From: Chlamydiales bacterium | GTDB lineage: Bacteria; Chlamydiota; Chlamydiia; Chlamydiales; Simkaniaceae | DNA: 64,000 bases | NCBI GenBank assembly: GCA_024233395.1 | Contig: JACKPR010000002.1 | Location: 1-64,000 of the forward strand | Direction of reading: 5' to 3' | Part shown: positions 17,189-26,646 of the stretch, piece by piece | Layout: each line of letters begins with the position of its first letter | How positions within the stretch are numbered: the first letter of the stretch is position 1 | Notes under the pieces: model-generated | Told to the model about the DNA's origin: nothing | Seen by the model: the letters and a program-made list of their open reading frames with translations, nothing else | The model's database searches: none | Program-made: the position numbers and the translations under genes

Positions 17189-18084
17189 AGGTTGTAAATT
17201 CTATTCTTGATATTCCTCATTTTGAAAAGCCTGTCTCACTTACGATTGGCGTCTACGATGGCCTCCATTTAGGACACCAAGCGATCTTAAAACAACTCGA
17301 TAGAGAAGCTAAGAAAGATGGAAAACAAGTGGTTCTAACCTTTTCAAATCATCCTTCGACCTATCTTAGACCCAATTCCCCTGCTCCCCTTCTAGTCCCC
17401 TTAAATCAGCGCCTAAAGCTTCTTGAACAGCATGGTATTGATCTTGTGATTGCCCTCCCCTTTGATGCTGAATTTGCGAATCAAACCTATCAAGATTTTT
17501 TTCAAACACTTTGCAAATATCTTCCCATTGACCATCTTGTAGTTGGAGATGATGCCAGATTTGGAAAAGGGCGGGAAGGAGGTCCTCGTGAAATTAAAGC
17601 CCTTGGTCTTTTTCAAACAACATACCTCCCAAAAGAAACCTATCATAAAGAATTGATCTCTAGTGGAAATATTCGCTCTTATTTAGAACAGGGAGATCTA
17701 AAAAAAGTTAAAAAAATGCTGGGTCGTCCTTATTCCCTACGCCTTCCTTTTGATGCACTCAATGTGATTCGGGAAGACGACGTTCAATATAAGTGGACCA
17801 CAGGCGCTGAGAAAGTCTGTCTTCTCCCATCAGCAGTTTATGCTGTGGATCTTCATACAGAAGGAAAAAAAATTCCAGCCATTGCTTTTTATAGAGGATT
17901 TCACTCTATTAACAATGAAACAGAACTTTCTCTAACTCTCATCTTTGAAAAAGCGCTTCCTCCTGCAGATGAAATTGAAATTACCTTTGTCTCTTATCTC
18001 CATGATGAACTTGATAGTGAAACGGTCACTCCTTCAAGAGCAAACCTATTAGAAACCTTAAAACCTGAATTTTTTCTCTCATGA
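17185..18084 (+). CDS. ribF: Riboflavin kinase/FAD synthetase (kinase half divergent)
   Basis: Converts riboflavin to FMN and FAD. The N-terminal nucleotidyltransferase domain is clear: GVYDGLHLGHQ with the HxGH motif at residues 28-31, and SSGNIRSYLEQGDL near its end. In the C-terminal flavokinase half (about 185-299), the hallmark GxxLGFPTAN segment is not recognisable. After GRPYSLRLPFDAL the sequence continues as NVIREDDVQYKW. The kinase domain is therefore strongly diverged; I cannot say whether it is active. It is translationally coupled to truB and ychF. Confidence 0.88.
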   Translation: MKVVNSILDIPHFEKPVSLTIGVYDGLHLGHQAILKQLDREAKKDGKQVVLTFSNHPSTYLRPNSPAPLLVPLNQRLKLLEQHGIDLVIALPFDAEFANQTYQDFFQTLCKYLPIDHLVVGDDARFGKGREGGPREIKALGLFQTTYLPKETYHKELISSGNIRSYLEQGDLKKVKKMLGRPYSLRLPFDALNVIREDDVQYKWTTGAEKVCLLPSAVYAVDLHTEGKKIPAIAFYRGFHSINNETELSLTLIFEKALPPADEIEITFVSYLHDELDSETVTPSRANLLETLKPEFFLS

Positions 18085-19178
18085 GTACACTTTCCTGCGG
18101 TATTGTCGGACTTCCAAATGTTGGTAAATCGACCCTTTTCAATGCACTTTTAAAAAAAGTTCAAGCTGGTGCAGCTAATTTTCCTTTTTGCACGATTGAA
18201 CCTAATGTTGGAATTGTGGATGTTCCAGATGAACGTCTTCAAGTCCTTTCCAATATTTCCAAAAGTAAAAAACTTCTTCCAGCAACAATGACTTTTGTTG
18301 ATATTGCAGGCCTCGTTAAAGGGGCTTCAACGGGTGAAGGTCTTGGAAACAAATTTCTTGCAAATATCCGTGAAACCGATGCAATTGTTCATGTCGTTCG
18401 CTGTTTTGAAAATGATGAAGTGATTCATGTGGAAGGAAAAGTTGATCCCATCGCTGATATTGAAGTGATCAATCTCGAGCTCATTCTTGCTGACCTTCAA
18501 ATGACTGAAAATAGTCTTCAAAAAATCGAAAGGCAAGCCAAAGGAAATAAAGAACTTATTCCCACTCTCAATGCTCTCAAAAAAGTCCAAGCTCATCTTA
18601 ATGAGAATCATCCTGTCCGCGCCCTTTCACTCACTAAAGAAGAGCAAGAAGGATTAAAACCCTATCACTTTATCACTGCCAAAAAAGTGATTTATGCAGC
18701 CAATCTTTCTGAGGAAGATATTCTTGCTCTTGATAATCCTCACTTGAAAGCTGTTCAGCAATATGCTGCAGAGGAAAAGAGTCAAGTCATCCCCTTCTGT
18801 GCGAAACTAGAAGAAGAGCTCGCGCAACTTTCCGAAGACGAAGCTGAGGAATACCTCTTGTCCCTTGGACTAAAAGAGCCAGGGCTTGATCGTCTCATCA
18901 AAGTTTCTTATGAAACCCTCGATTTAATCACCTTTCTGACAACGGGTGAGCAAGAAACACGGGCCTGGACCATTCCCCGAGGAGCAACAGCACCTGAAGC
19001 TGCAGGAAAAATTCATACAGATCTCCAAAAAGGATTCATTCGAGCTGAAGTGGTCACTTTCGATGATATGGTCAAATATGAAGGGCGTGCTCGTGCAAAA
19101 GAAGCGGGGAAAGCTCGTTCGGAGGGGAAAGAATACATCGTTCAAGATGGGGATGTGATTCTCTTTTTCCACAATTAG
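18081..19178 (+). CDS. ychF: Redox-regulated ATPase YchF
   Basis: Obg-related P-loop ATPase that associates with ribosomes. P-loop GLPNVGKST is at residues 9-17, switch DIAGLVKGAS follows, and a C-terminal TGS domain begins at about 280 with LITFLTTGEQETRAW. The protein ends with the invariant-like DGDVILFFHN. At 365 residues it is full length. It is the last gene of the rpsA operon and lies next to the T3SS genes, as in C. trachomatis. Its last 107 nt overlap a convergent minus-strand gene. Confidence 0.97.
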   Translation: MSTLSCGIVGLPNVGKSTLFNALLKKVQAGAANFPFCTIEPNVGIVDVPDERLQVLSNISKSKKLLPATMTFVDIAGLVKGASTGEGLGNKFLANIRETDAIVHVVRCFENDEVIHVEGKVDPIADIEVINLELILADLQMTENSLQKIERQAKGNKELIPTLNALKKVQAHLNENHPVRALSLTKEEQEGLKPYHFITAKKVIYAANLSEEDILALDNPHLKAVQQYAAEEKSQVIPFCAKLEEELAQLSEDEAEEYLLSLGLKEPGLDRLIKVSYETLDLITFLTTGEQETRAWTIPRGATAPEAAGKIHTDLQKGFIRAEVVTFDDMVKYEGRARAKEAGKARSEGKEYIVQDGDVILFFHN

Positions 19179-20922
19179 TTTTCATAATTCCAAGTACACC
19201 ATGAACTAGGAGAAAATACCTAATTGCATCATCAGTTATCTGACCATTTTTACCCAACAATAAATCGACGCAATAACCATCTTGTTCTTCCACCCACTCT
19301 ATAAATTTAAAACTATTTATTCGATTATTATTAATAGCCGTCCTGACCCACCTTATAATCTCTCTTTCAACATAATGCTCCATGTAGAACCATTGATTGA
19401 CTCTCCGAATAAGTGAGAGTCGTATATATCTTTCAAGAGTTACAGCCTCTTTATCAAGTGTGCGATCAGCAAGAGCTGCATCTACATTTAGACCGATAGG
19501 CACTCCAAATAGATATAGAAGCCGATTAAAATCATGAGGTGTTTCTTCTCCCTCTATTTTAGATAAAACACCGTTTACGGAACGAGAAAACACCTTTGTT
19601 GCTCTATGGTAAAATTTCGCATAACTAGCAATCAAGTTGCTTTGCTTTTCCCATAAAAGAGAAAAAAGCGCGGGTTTTAATGCTCGATCTTCCCGACGAG
19701 CAAATCCATCCATGAGCTTAGGCAATTCTTGTAAACGGATTGAACAATAGTTTGCTCCATGTATCCCTATGTTTATTAAGAACAATGCCCTCTCATGTTG
19801 ACACTCTTGAATACCCATACATTGAGTTCTTAGATAGGTTTCTTGTAGCCAGTGAAGAAGATAAGCAAGATGCTCTTTTTCTCCTACTTTGAGATCATTC
19901 ACAATAGGTTTTCTTATCTCAATGGAACCAATAGGAGAAGTAAGTTCTCCTGGATAAGGCACCAAGGATGCATAAACTTTCTCTAGACGATACAGGAGTA
20001 TCCGTGCCCCTTCCTTCATAAAATCAATTTCCCGCCCGACTTTCTTATCAGTTGTCCATTCAGCACTCTTAAAATGTTCATCGGTTACAAGATTCCGCTC
20101 GATCTCTTCTCTGTATTGTTCAAAATCAATTGAGCCTACCTGATATCTAAATTCATCAATGATTTGCTTCAACTCTTTAGGATCGATCTGATCTAAAGTA
20201 AATTGAAAGTGAGAGCATTTAAGATGGTGGGGATTCACCGCAGTTTTTACTTGTCCTATTGTTTTTAGGGATACTCCATGAGCATCGTCCATTACTTCAG
20301 CACTAAACCGCCCAAAAATTAAATCTGAAACACATTGACATTGAAATTCACTAAGTAACCGTAAAGCTAAAATGATTGAATCAAGGACTCTATCAATCCA
20401 AGTCGGTGAATGAATCACAAAATTAACCGAAGATAAAATATTAATAACTTTCTGTGTGGTCTTACGGATATCATAGGGAATTTTAGAAGCATCAGCAATA
20501 TAAATAGCAACTAAATATCCTGCAGTAGAAGAAACAAAAAGAGGAGGATAGCTTATTATCATGCTTAAAGTAACAATCCCATAAGCAATCTTTACACACT
20601 TTCCTATGCTATAAGATAAAGTCTTCCCAATAAAATGTATATTTGGATGTTTTTTTCTAGAGATAGCTTCCGTTCCAAGTCCAAGGATCAAGGGAGATAA
20701 ACGGATGACAAACAATAATTTTGGACTTATAGATGGAAGCGGACTCCACTTCCAATGCTTTGAGCAACAAGTCACTTGCGCAAAGAGGATACCTATTAAG
20801 GCTATTTGCCCAAGAGCAGGAGCAATTGTGTCAGTTCCCTGATGCCACTCCTTCTCTGCATCAAAGAGCCGCTTCAATGCATATGAATTTATAAAACTTT
20901 CTGACAAACTATAAATCATCAA
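19072..20922 (-). CDS. Hypothetical membrane protein, 616 residues
   Basis: Not recognised. Hydrophobic spans near residues 36-52 and 105-140 in the N-terminal third suggest two to three membrane helices (ALGQIALIGILFAQV; IVTLSMIISYPPLF). The remaining 450 residues look soluble and helical. The start ATG is at 20922, with AGAAGAG upstream. The frame runs 107 nt into the convergent ychF, so the last 35 residues are encoded opposite a conserved gene and may have been acquired by loss of an earlier stop. Possibly a lineage-specific host-interaction protein; that is only context. Confidence 0.7.
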   Translation of the reverse strand: MMIYSLSESFINSYALKRLFDAEKEWHQGTDTIAPALGQIALIGILFAQVTCCSKHWKWSPLPSISPKLLFVIRLSPLILGLGTEAISRKKHPNIHFIGKTLSYSIGKCVKIAYGIVTLSMIISYPPLFVSSTAGYLVAIYIADASKIPYDIRKTTQKVINILSSVNFVIHSPTWIDRVLDSIILALRLLSEFQCQCVSDLIFGRFSAEVMDDAHGVSLKTIGQVKTAVNPHHLKCSHFQFTLDQIDPKELKQIIDEFRYQVGSIDFEQYREEIERNLVTDEHFKSAEWTTDKKVGREIDFMKEGARILLYRLEKVYASLVPYPGELTSPIGSIEIRKPIVNDLKVGEKEHLAYLLHWLQETYLRTQCMGIQECQHERALFLINIGIHGANYCSIRLQELPKLMDGFARREDRALKPALFSLLWEKQSNLIASYAKFYHRATKVFSRSVNGVLSKIEGEETPHDFNRLLYLFGVPIGLNVDAALADRTLDKEAVTLERYIRLSLIRRVNQWFYMEHYVEREIIRWVRTAINNNRINSFKFIEWVEEQDGYCVDLLLGKNGQITDDAIRYFLLVHGVLGIMKTNCGKRESHPHLERCILSPPNELSPLLLHEHALHI

Positions 20923-21054
20923 ATCTCTTCTGAAAGGTGCGGAAAAAAACTGTCCCTGATTTCTCTAACTCATTCTGTTATGTTTGAAAAACAAACCGTT
21001 TAACTTTAACAACATATTTTTTTTATTGCTAGAGAATGTTCCTAAATAGAATTG

Positions 21055-22482
21055 TCATTTTAATCTCTTTTTTCTAAGGATTTTAGATAACATTCCTGGA
21101 AAAAGAATGATGTGAATAGGATAAAGCGCCCACCAATAAATCCGCCCAAAAACCCCTTTTGGACGAAATGTTGCGATTTGATCAACAGAGTTTTGGTGGA
21201 CATGAAATTCAAGCCAAGCTTCTCCTGGCAGTTTCATTTCAGCATACAATTTAAGAATGCGGTGCTCCTTATCTACTTGTAGAACACGCCAAAAATCGAT
21301 GGTATCCCCCGATTTCAATACTTTGCGACGGGTTCGCCCGCGACGAAGTCCGACTCCTCCGATAAAACGGTCAATTATTCCACGAAAACGCCACGCCCAA
21401 TCCATGAAATAGTAACCCTGAACCCCTCCAATAGCATAAATACGTCTAAAGACCTCATCAGGATCCCCCACAAAAGACTTCGTTACATTATATTGATAAG
21501 AACCATGTTTTGGAATTTTCAACATGTCATAGTATTTTGGATCCATGCTACTACTTGTCCAAGAATCACGCCAACTTGAAATCACTGCATTTTCTTCAAT
21601 TTTATTAAGCGCTTTTTTAACAGCTTCTTTGTATGTGAGGCATTTTCTTGGGAGAATTTTGTCTATCTTATGTTCTGTACAAACTGCATCAACTTTCATG
21701 CTATCAACTAGTGAACGCGCTAAAAAGTAGTTAGTAGCCGTGATAAAAATTAACCAGTAAGAAGAGAGTTTAGGAGTAAAAAAAGGAATGGTGATAATAC
21801 AACGAAAAAGACCACGAACTTTTGCATACCCCAATAGCATCTCTTTATAAGTAAGAATGTCTGGACCTCCAATATCAAAGGTTTGTCCTATGCACTCTTT
21901 TTTTTCTAAGGCTTCACTTAGATAAAAAAGAACATCACGAACAGCAAGAGGCTGACATCTACTCCTTACCCATTTAGGTGCAACCATAATAGGGAGCTTC
22001 TCAGTTAGATCACGAATAATTTCAAAAGAAGCACTTCCTGAACCAATAATAATACCTGCACGGAACACCGTTACAGGAATAGGTCCTGTTTGGAGAATTT
22101 TTTCAACTTCTAAACGAGAACGTAAGTGTTTAGAAAGGTTTTTACTTGAGATCAGACCAGTGAGGTAGATTAACTGCTTGCAATTCGTTTTTGCCAGTGC
22201 TTTAACAAAGTTTTCTGCGGCTTTCCTGTCCTTTTCTTCAAAATCTTCTAGACGATTTGACATCGAATGAACCAAATAATATGCTGCATCAATCTCCTTT
22301 GGAAGTTCAAAATCTTTAAAAAGATCTCCAGAAATAACTTTCACCTGATCTTGAAATTTTTCAGGGATTAAAACGCTCTCTGGAACACGCGCCAAAGCAA
22401 TCACTTCATATCCCTTTTCAGCAAGGACTTGAAGAAGGCGTGTTCCTATGTAACCTGTAGAACCTGTGAGAAGAACTTTCAT
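21055..22482 (-). CDS. SDR-family NAD(P)-binding protein with DUF2867-like C-terminus
   Basis: Extended/atypical short-chain-dehydrogenase fold. The nucleotide motif is TGSTGYIGTRLL at residues 7-18, followed by AYYLVHSMSNR and FRAGIIIGSGSASFE. About residues 310-475 form a second domain with VQGYYFMDWAWRFRG and GDTIDFWRVL, as found in bacterial NmrA/DUF2867 proteins. The substrate is unknown. It lies divergent from sctU with a 61-nt gap. Confidence 0.82.
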   Translation of the reverse strand: MKVLLTGSTGYIGTRLLQVLAEKGYEVIALARVPESVLIPEKFQDQVKVISGDLFKDFELPKEIDAAYYLVHSMSNRLEDFEEKDRKAAENFVKALAKTNCKQLIYLTGLISSKNLSKHLRSRLEVEKILQTGPIPVTVFRAGIIIGSGSASFEIIRDLTEKLPIMVAPKWVRSRCQPLAVRDVLFYLSEALEKKECIGQTFDIGGPDILTYKEMLLGYAKVRGLFRCIITIPFFTPKLSSYWLIFITATNYFLARSLVDSMKVDAVCTEHKIDKILPRKCLTYKEAVKKALNKIEENAVISSWRDSWTSSSMDPKYYDMLKIPKHGSYQYNVTKSFVGDPDEVFRRIYAIGGVQGYYFMDWAWRFRGIIDRFIGGVGLRRGRTRRKVLKSGDTIDFWRVLQVDKEHRILKLYAEMKLPGEAWLEFHVHQNSVDQIATFRPKGVFGRIYWWALYPIHIILFPGMLSKILRKKRLK

Positions 22483-22543
22483 AATTAATGCTAATTCTCT
22501 ATGCTTAGTCTTTTTTAATAAAGTGAAATACGACTCCGCTTAA

Positions 22544-23623
22544 ATGGCTGAAAAAACCGAAAAGGCGACCCCAAAGAAGATTCGCGATGCGAGGAAAAAG
22601 GGGCAAGTCGCTAAATCAAAAGATTTTCCTGCAGCATTTACTTTTGCAACATCTTTTGCACTTATTGTTGCAACTTCAAGCTTCTTCTTTAAAAATTTGG
22701 CTGGATTTATGGTCCAAGCCTTTGATGGTGTGAAAGAAGGAAGTCAAATCGCAGCGCATATTCCTATGTTTATGAGAGCCGCTTTTCAGGTCATTTTTAA
22801 TACTTCAATGCCCTTCATGATTCTGATCTCTCTGATTGGTGTTTTAGTCAATTTCTTGATTATTGGCCCTCTTTTTTCCATGCAGGCGATGAAACCTGAT
22901 ATTAAAAAACTGAACCCTGTGACCAATTTAAAGGGTATTTTCAAGATTAAGACCTTCATTGAATTGGTCAAATCAATCATGAAGATTTCAGGAGCTGTTC
23001 TCTTAATTTATTCAGTGGTATACAACAGCCTTCCTGAAATTATTGCAACTGCAGGGCTGCCTGTTCTTGGGGCTGCACTTGTCTTTAGTGATTTCTTAAT
23101 TCAAGTTGCCTTTCGCGTCGGAGTTTTCTTCTTAGCCATTGCTATTTTCGATCTTGTCTTCCAAAAACGGAACTTTGCCAAAGAGATGAAGATGGAAAAG
23201 TTTGAGGTTAAACAAGAATATAAAGATACAGAAGGAAACCCTGAAATTAAAGGGAAAAGACGTCAGGTTGCGCAAGAAATCGCCTATCAAGAAAGCCCAA
23301 GAGCTGCAAGGAAGGCTCGCGCTGTCATTACAAATCCAATTCATATTGCTGTTGCTCTCCGCTATAATGAAGAGGAAGACCCCGCTCCCTTTATCTTAGT
23401 GATGGGAAAGGGAACGACTGCCGAAAACATCATAAAGGTCGCACAAGAAAATAATATTCCTATTATGAGACAGGTCGATTTAGCACAAGAACTGTACAAT
23501 AAAGGAACAGAGGGGCAATATATACCTGAAGAGACCTATGAAGCTATCGCTGAGGTCTTAAAGTGGCTAGATACACTTGAAGCTACAGCAGAACCAGAAT
23601 ACAATGTAGATCTATTTAAATAG
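22544..23623 (+). CDS. sctU: T3SS export apparatus switch protein SctU (CdsU)
   Basis: Inner-membrane protein that switches substrate class in type III secretion. The 359 residues begin with the typical EKTEKATPKKIRDARKKGQ, then four hydrophobic spans (about 32-50, 82-110, 150-170, 178-205) and a cytoplasmic domain. The autocleavage site, NPTH in most SctU/FlhB proteins, reads NPIH here (N264-P265-I266-H267). The cleaved Asn-Pro bond is kept, and Ile at the third position is unusual. There is no clear Shine-Dalgarno. sctV follows after 45 nt. Confidence 0.96.
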   Translation: MAEKTEKATPKKIRDARKKGQVAKSKDFPAAFTFATSFALIVATSSFFFKNLAGFMVQAFDGVKEGSQIAAHIPMFMRAAFQVIFNTSMPFMILISLIGVLVNFLIIGPLFSMQAMKPDIKKLNPVTNLKGIFKIKTFIELVKSIMKISGAVLLIYSVVYNSLPEIIATAGLPVLGAALVFSDFLIQVAFRVGVFFLAIAIFDLVFQKRNFAKEMKMEKFEVKQEYKDTEGNPEIKGKRRQVAQEIAYQESPRAARKARAVITNPIHIAVALRYNEEEDPAPFILVMGKGTTAENIIKVAQENNIPIMRQVDLAQELYNKGTEGQYIPEETYEAIAEVLKWLDTLEATAEPEYNVDLFK

Positions 23624-23668
23624 AAAAAGATGGAAAATAAACTTACGATACGATACCGATAGGATGAT

Positions 23669-25792
23669 ATGAAAAATCTCAGTAGCTACTTTGGAAGTTC
23701 AAAATTCTTAAGCCTAATCAGCCGATCTAGCGACGTTATTCTTGCTGCGTTTGTTATTACAATTATTGGAATGATTATCATTCCTGTTCCCCCTACTGTG
23801 ATTGACATCATGATTGCAGTCAATATGAGTGTCTCCATCTGTCTCTTGATGGTTGCTCTCTACATTCAAAAAGCGGTTCACCTTTCGATCTTTCCTTCCA
23901 TACTTCTTGTCACAACCCTCTTCCGATTGGGAATTGAAATCGCAGCGACAAGGCAAATTCTCCTCCATGCAGATGCAGGACATATCATCCTTGCCTTTGG
24001 AAATTTTGTTGTTGGAGGAAACTTCATCGTTGGGGGCGTTATCTTCTTAATCATTACCATTGTGCAGTTTATCGTTGTCACAAAAGGTGCTGAGCGTGTG
24101 GCTGAAGTCGCCGCACGATTTACTTTGGATGCGATGCCTGGTAAGCAAATGAGTATTGATGCCGATCTTCGAAGTGGAACCCTTGATGCAAATCAAGCGC
24201 GAGAAATGCGTCTAGCTCTCCAGAAAGAAAGCCAACTTTATGGTGCCATGGATGGTGCGATGAAATTCGTTAAAGGGGATGTTATCGCTGGTATTGTTAT
24301 TGCTGTAATCAACATCGTCGGTGGTCTTATCATCGGGATGATGATTCATAATATGTCTGCTATGCAGTCGGCTAAAATCTACTCCCTTTTATCGATCGGG
24401 GAAGGATTGGTCACTCAAATCCCCTCTCTAATGATCTCCCTCACAGCTGGTATTGTCACTACACGGGTTTCCAGCGAGAAGAAAAATACCAACCTTGGTA
24501 AAGATATCTCCTCACAGATTTTCAGTCATTCTAAAGGACTGATCCTTGCTTCTTGTGTCACCTTTGGACTCTCTTGGCTTAAAGGATTCCCCTCTTGGAT
24601 CTTCTGGATTTTGACTCTTCTCTTTGCTGGAGTCGGAATTCGCAACCAGTTTAAAGAAAAAAAACGGGCTGCAAAAGCAGCTGCAGGAACCATGGGGCCT
24701 GCAAGTGTTGAAACGGATGTTGAAGGACACACCGTTGTCAGTGGAGGACTCGATGATTATGCGCTCACATTGCCCGTTATTCTCGAGACGGGAAAGAATC
24801 TCTCAGCCCTTATTAAAAAAGAGAAAAGTGGGACAAACTTTATCGATGAAATGGTTCCCAAAATGCGTCATGCTCTCTATCAAGATCTAGGGATCCGTTT
24901 TCCAGGGATTCACGTCAGAACAGACTCAAACTCACTAGAACCAAATGAATACTCGATTTTCCTAAATGAAGTTCCCATTGTTCGCGGACGAGTCATTGAA
25001 AACTCTGTCCTTACAAATGAAAGCGAAGAAACACTTAGACGCTATAATCTCCCCTTTACAACTTCAAAAAACATGATTGGAACAGCTGCTCTCTGGGTTG
25101 AAAATCGGTATGTTGAAGTCCTTAAAAAAGCAGGAATCAAGTATTGGAAACCTCTCGATGTGATGATCCTCCATCTATCACAGTTCTATAAACAATATGC
25201 TTCTGAATTCATTGGAATTCAAGAAGTCCGCGCTATCTTAGAGTTTGTAGAGAAATCATTCCCTGATCTCGTCAAAGAAGTCACTCGCCTTGTTCCCCTT
25301 CAAAAACTTACTGAAATTTTCCGCCGCCTTGTTCAAGAGCAAGTTTCGATCAAAGACCTTCGTACCATCTTAGAATCCCTAAGCGAATGGGCTCAAACGG
25401 AAAAAGATACCGTTCTTTTAACCGAATATGTCCGCTCCTCATTAAAACGGTACATCAGTTACAAATACTCTCTTGGACAAACAGTCCTTTCTGTCTATCT
25501 TCTCGATCCTGAAATTGAAGATATGATTCGAGGAGCAATTAAGCAAACCTCTGCGGGATCTTACCTCGCCCTTGATCCCGACTCCGTTCAACTCATCTTA
25601 CATGCGATGCGTGGAGTTATTGTTCCTACACCTCCAGGTGGACAACCTCCTGTTCTTCTCACAGCAATCGATGTGCGCCGCTTTGCACGCAAACTCATTG
25701 AGGGTGACTTCCCCGATCTTCCTGTGGTTTCTTATCAAGAAATCGTCCCCGAAGTTCGGATCCAACCTCTTGGCCGCATTCAATTATCATAA
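23669..25792 (+). CDS. sctV: T3SS export gate protein SctV (CdsV)
   Basis: Major export-gate subunit of the injectisome. At 707 residues it has an N-terminal part with about seven or eight membrane helices and the FHIPEP-family segment RFTLDAMPGKQMSIDADLRSG (given here as RFTLDAMPGKQ and SIDADLRSG). A linker follows at about 330-370, then a cytoplasmic domain forming the nonameric ring. An AGGATGAT precedes the ATG. The sctU-sctV order is the chlamydial one. Downstream, the expected copN is displaced by 4.4 kb of inserted genes. Confidence 0.97.
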   Translation: MKNLSSYFGSSKFLSLISRSSDVILAAFVITIIGMIIIPVPPTVIDIMIAVNMSVSICLLMVALYIQKAVHLSIFPSILLVTTLFRLGIEIAATRQILLHADAGHIILAFGNFVVGGNFIVGGVIFLIITIVQFIVVTKGAERVAEVAARFTLDAMPGKQMSIDADLRSGTLDANQAREMRLALQKESQLYGAMDGAMKFVKGDVIAGIVIAVINIVGGLIIGMMIHNMSAMQSAKIYSLLSIGEGLVTQIPSLMISLTAGIVTTRVSSEKKNTNLGKDISSQIFSHSKGLILASCVTFGLSWLKGFPSWIFWILTLLFAGVGIRNQFKEKKRAAKAAAGTMGPASVETDVEGHTVVSGGLDDYALTLPVILETGKNLSALIKKEKSGTNFIDEMVPKMRHALYQDLGIRFPGIHVRTDSNSLEPNEYSIFLNEVPIVRGRVIENSVLTNESEETLRRYNLPFTTSKNMIGTAALWVENRYVEVLKKAGIKYWKPLDVMILHLSQFYKQYASEFIGIQEVRAILEFVEKSFPDLVKEVTRLVPLQKLTEIFRRLVQEQVSIKDLRTILESLSEWAQTEKDTVLLTEYVRSSLKRYISYKYSLGQTVLSVYLLDPEIEDMIRGAIKQTSAGSYLALDPDSVQLILHAMRGVIVPTPPGGQPPVLLTAIDVRRFARKLIEGDFPDLPVVSYQEIVPEVRIQPLGRIQLS

Positions 25793-25822
25793 TTTTTTTA
25801 ATTACAATTAGATATTAAAACA

Positions 25823-25851
25823 TTGATTTAAATTAATAAAAAAATTATATT
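25823..25851 (+). promoter_or_regulatory. Sigma70/sigma66-type promoter before the oxygenase-serpin genes
   Basis: TTGATT (25823-25828), then a 17-nt spacer, then TATATT (25846-25851), in an AT-rich gap after sctV. Both hexamers are close to consensus and the spacing is ideal. The oxygenase ATG is 32 nt downstream with GAGGGGAG as ribosome binding site. This suggests that the inserted genes have their own promoter, not only read-through from sctV. Confidence 0.6.
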
Positions 25852-25883
25852 TTAGCGCGTAAAAGATAAAAAGAGGGGAGCAA

Positions 25884-26645
25884 ATGGATAAAGTTTCTTT
25901 TAATGATGCTTTTAGCTGTTTCTCAAGCGCTTATCAATCAGCAACTTGCGAAACGTCAAGAATTATTAATTCTTTTTTTGAATCGTTGTCTTCATGGTGG
26001 ATTCATACCACGTGCACTCAAATCCCTGTCTATTCTGACCGTCAGGTTCAAAGCTGGCACCAGTTTCTTGAAGCCAATGAAGATCAAATGGACCAATCGG
26101 AATCGACCCCCCGAAAAGAGCTTCATAAAGAAAATCCTCATACCGTGGCCTACCGACATAGCAACCCTCATCTTACCTTTTTTGATGTCACGATAGATGG
26201 AGAAGGTAAAGTCACTGCAGAAAAAGTCTCTCAGGTCTATCGTGATTGCAAAGACTTAGATCTTGCCCAGCCTTTGATTCAAAGTTCAATTGAGTCCATG
26301 TTAAGAGAACTGAAAAAGCCTGAAGGAACCTATCAACTCGGAGTATCACTCCTTCAACACCGCCACTTTACCCAAACACAGGGAATGGACTGGCATTTCG
26401 ATTTAAGCAGCCATACAATGGTGGTTCTTCTTGATGATGAATCGAATTGGACTGGAGGAGATTTCCTCTTTCGCGTTGTAGGTCTTTTTTCTTCTCTTTT
26501 TCCAAAGCGGATGACGCCGAAAAAAGGGATGGGAGTTCTTTTTTCAAACCAAGGGACACAACATAAAGTCGAACCCTTTTCGACAACAAAACCAAATACT
26601 AACCGAACGATTTTTACTGTTCATTTGAAGGGAGGAAATTTTTAA
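25884..26645 (+). CDS. 2-oxoglutarate/Fe(II) oxygenase-like (prolyl-hydroxylase fold)
   Basis: The 253-residue protein's C-terminal 100 residues follow the pattern of Fe(II)/2-oxoglutarate dioxygenases. DWHFDLS supplies HxD (H171, D173), then comes TGGDFLF, then GTQHKVEPF supplies the distal His (H227), and NRTIFTVHL supplies the 2OG-binding Arg (R241). This HxD...H...R arrangement is diagnostic enough for a family call. The N-terminal 150 residues are unassigned. There is no signal peptide; the N-terminus is Ser-rich, so T3SS export is possible but unproven. One base separates it from the first serpin. The substrate is unknown. Confidence 0.75.
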   Translation: MDKVSFNDAFSCFSSAYQSATCETSRIINSFFESLSSWWIHTTCTQIPVYSDRQVQSWHQFLEANEDQMDQSESTPRKELHKENPHTVAYRHSNPHLTFFDVTIDGEGKVTAEKVSQVYRDCKDLDLAQPLIQSSIESMLRELKKPEGTYQLGVSLLQHRHFTQTQGMDWHFDLSSHTMVVLLDDESNWTGGDFLFRVVGLFSSLFPKRMTPKKGMGVLFSNQGTQHKVEPFSTTKPNTNRTIFTVHLKGGNF

Positions 26646-26646
26646 A

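Noticed and set aside
19072..19178. Whether the 107-nt overlap of the 616-residue gene with ychF shows a frameshift
   Set aside because: ychF is complete and conserved to its end, and the opposite frame simply runs on until a stop; no evidence of a break.
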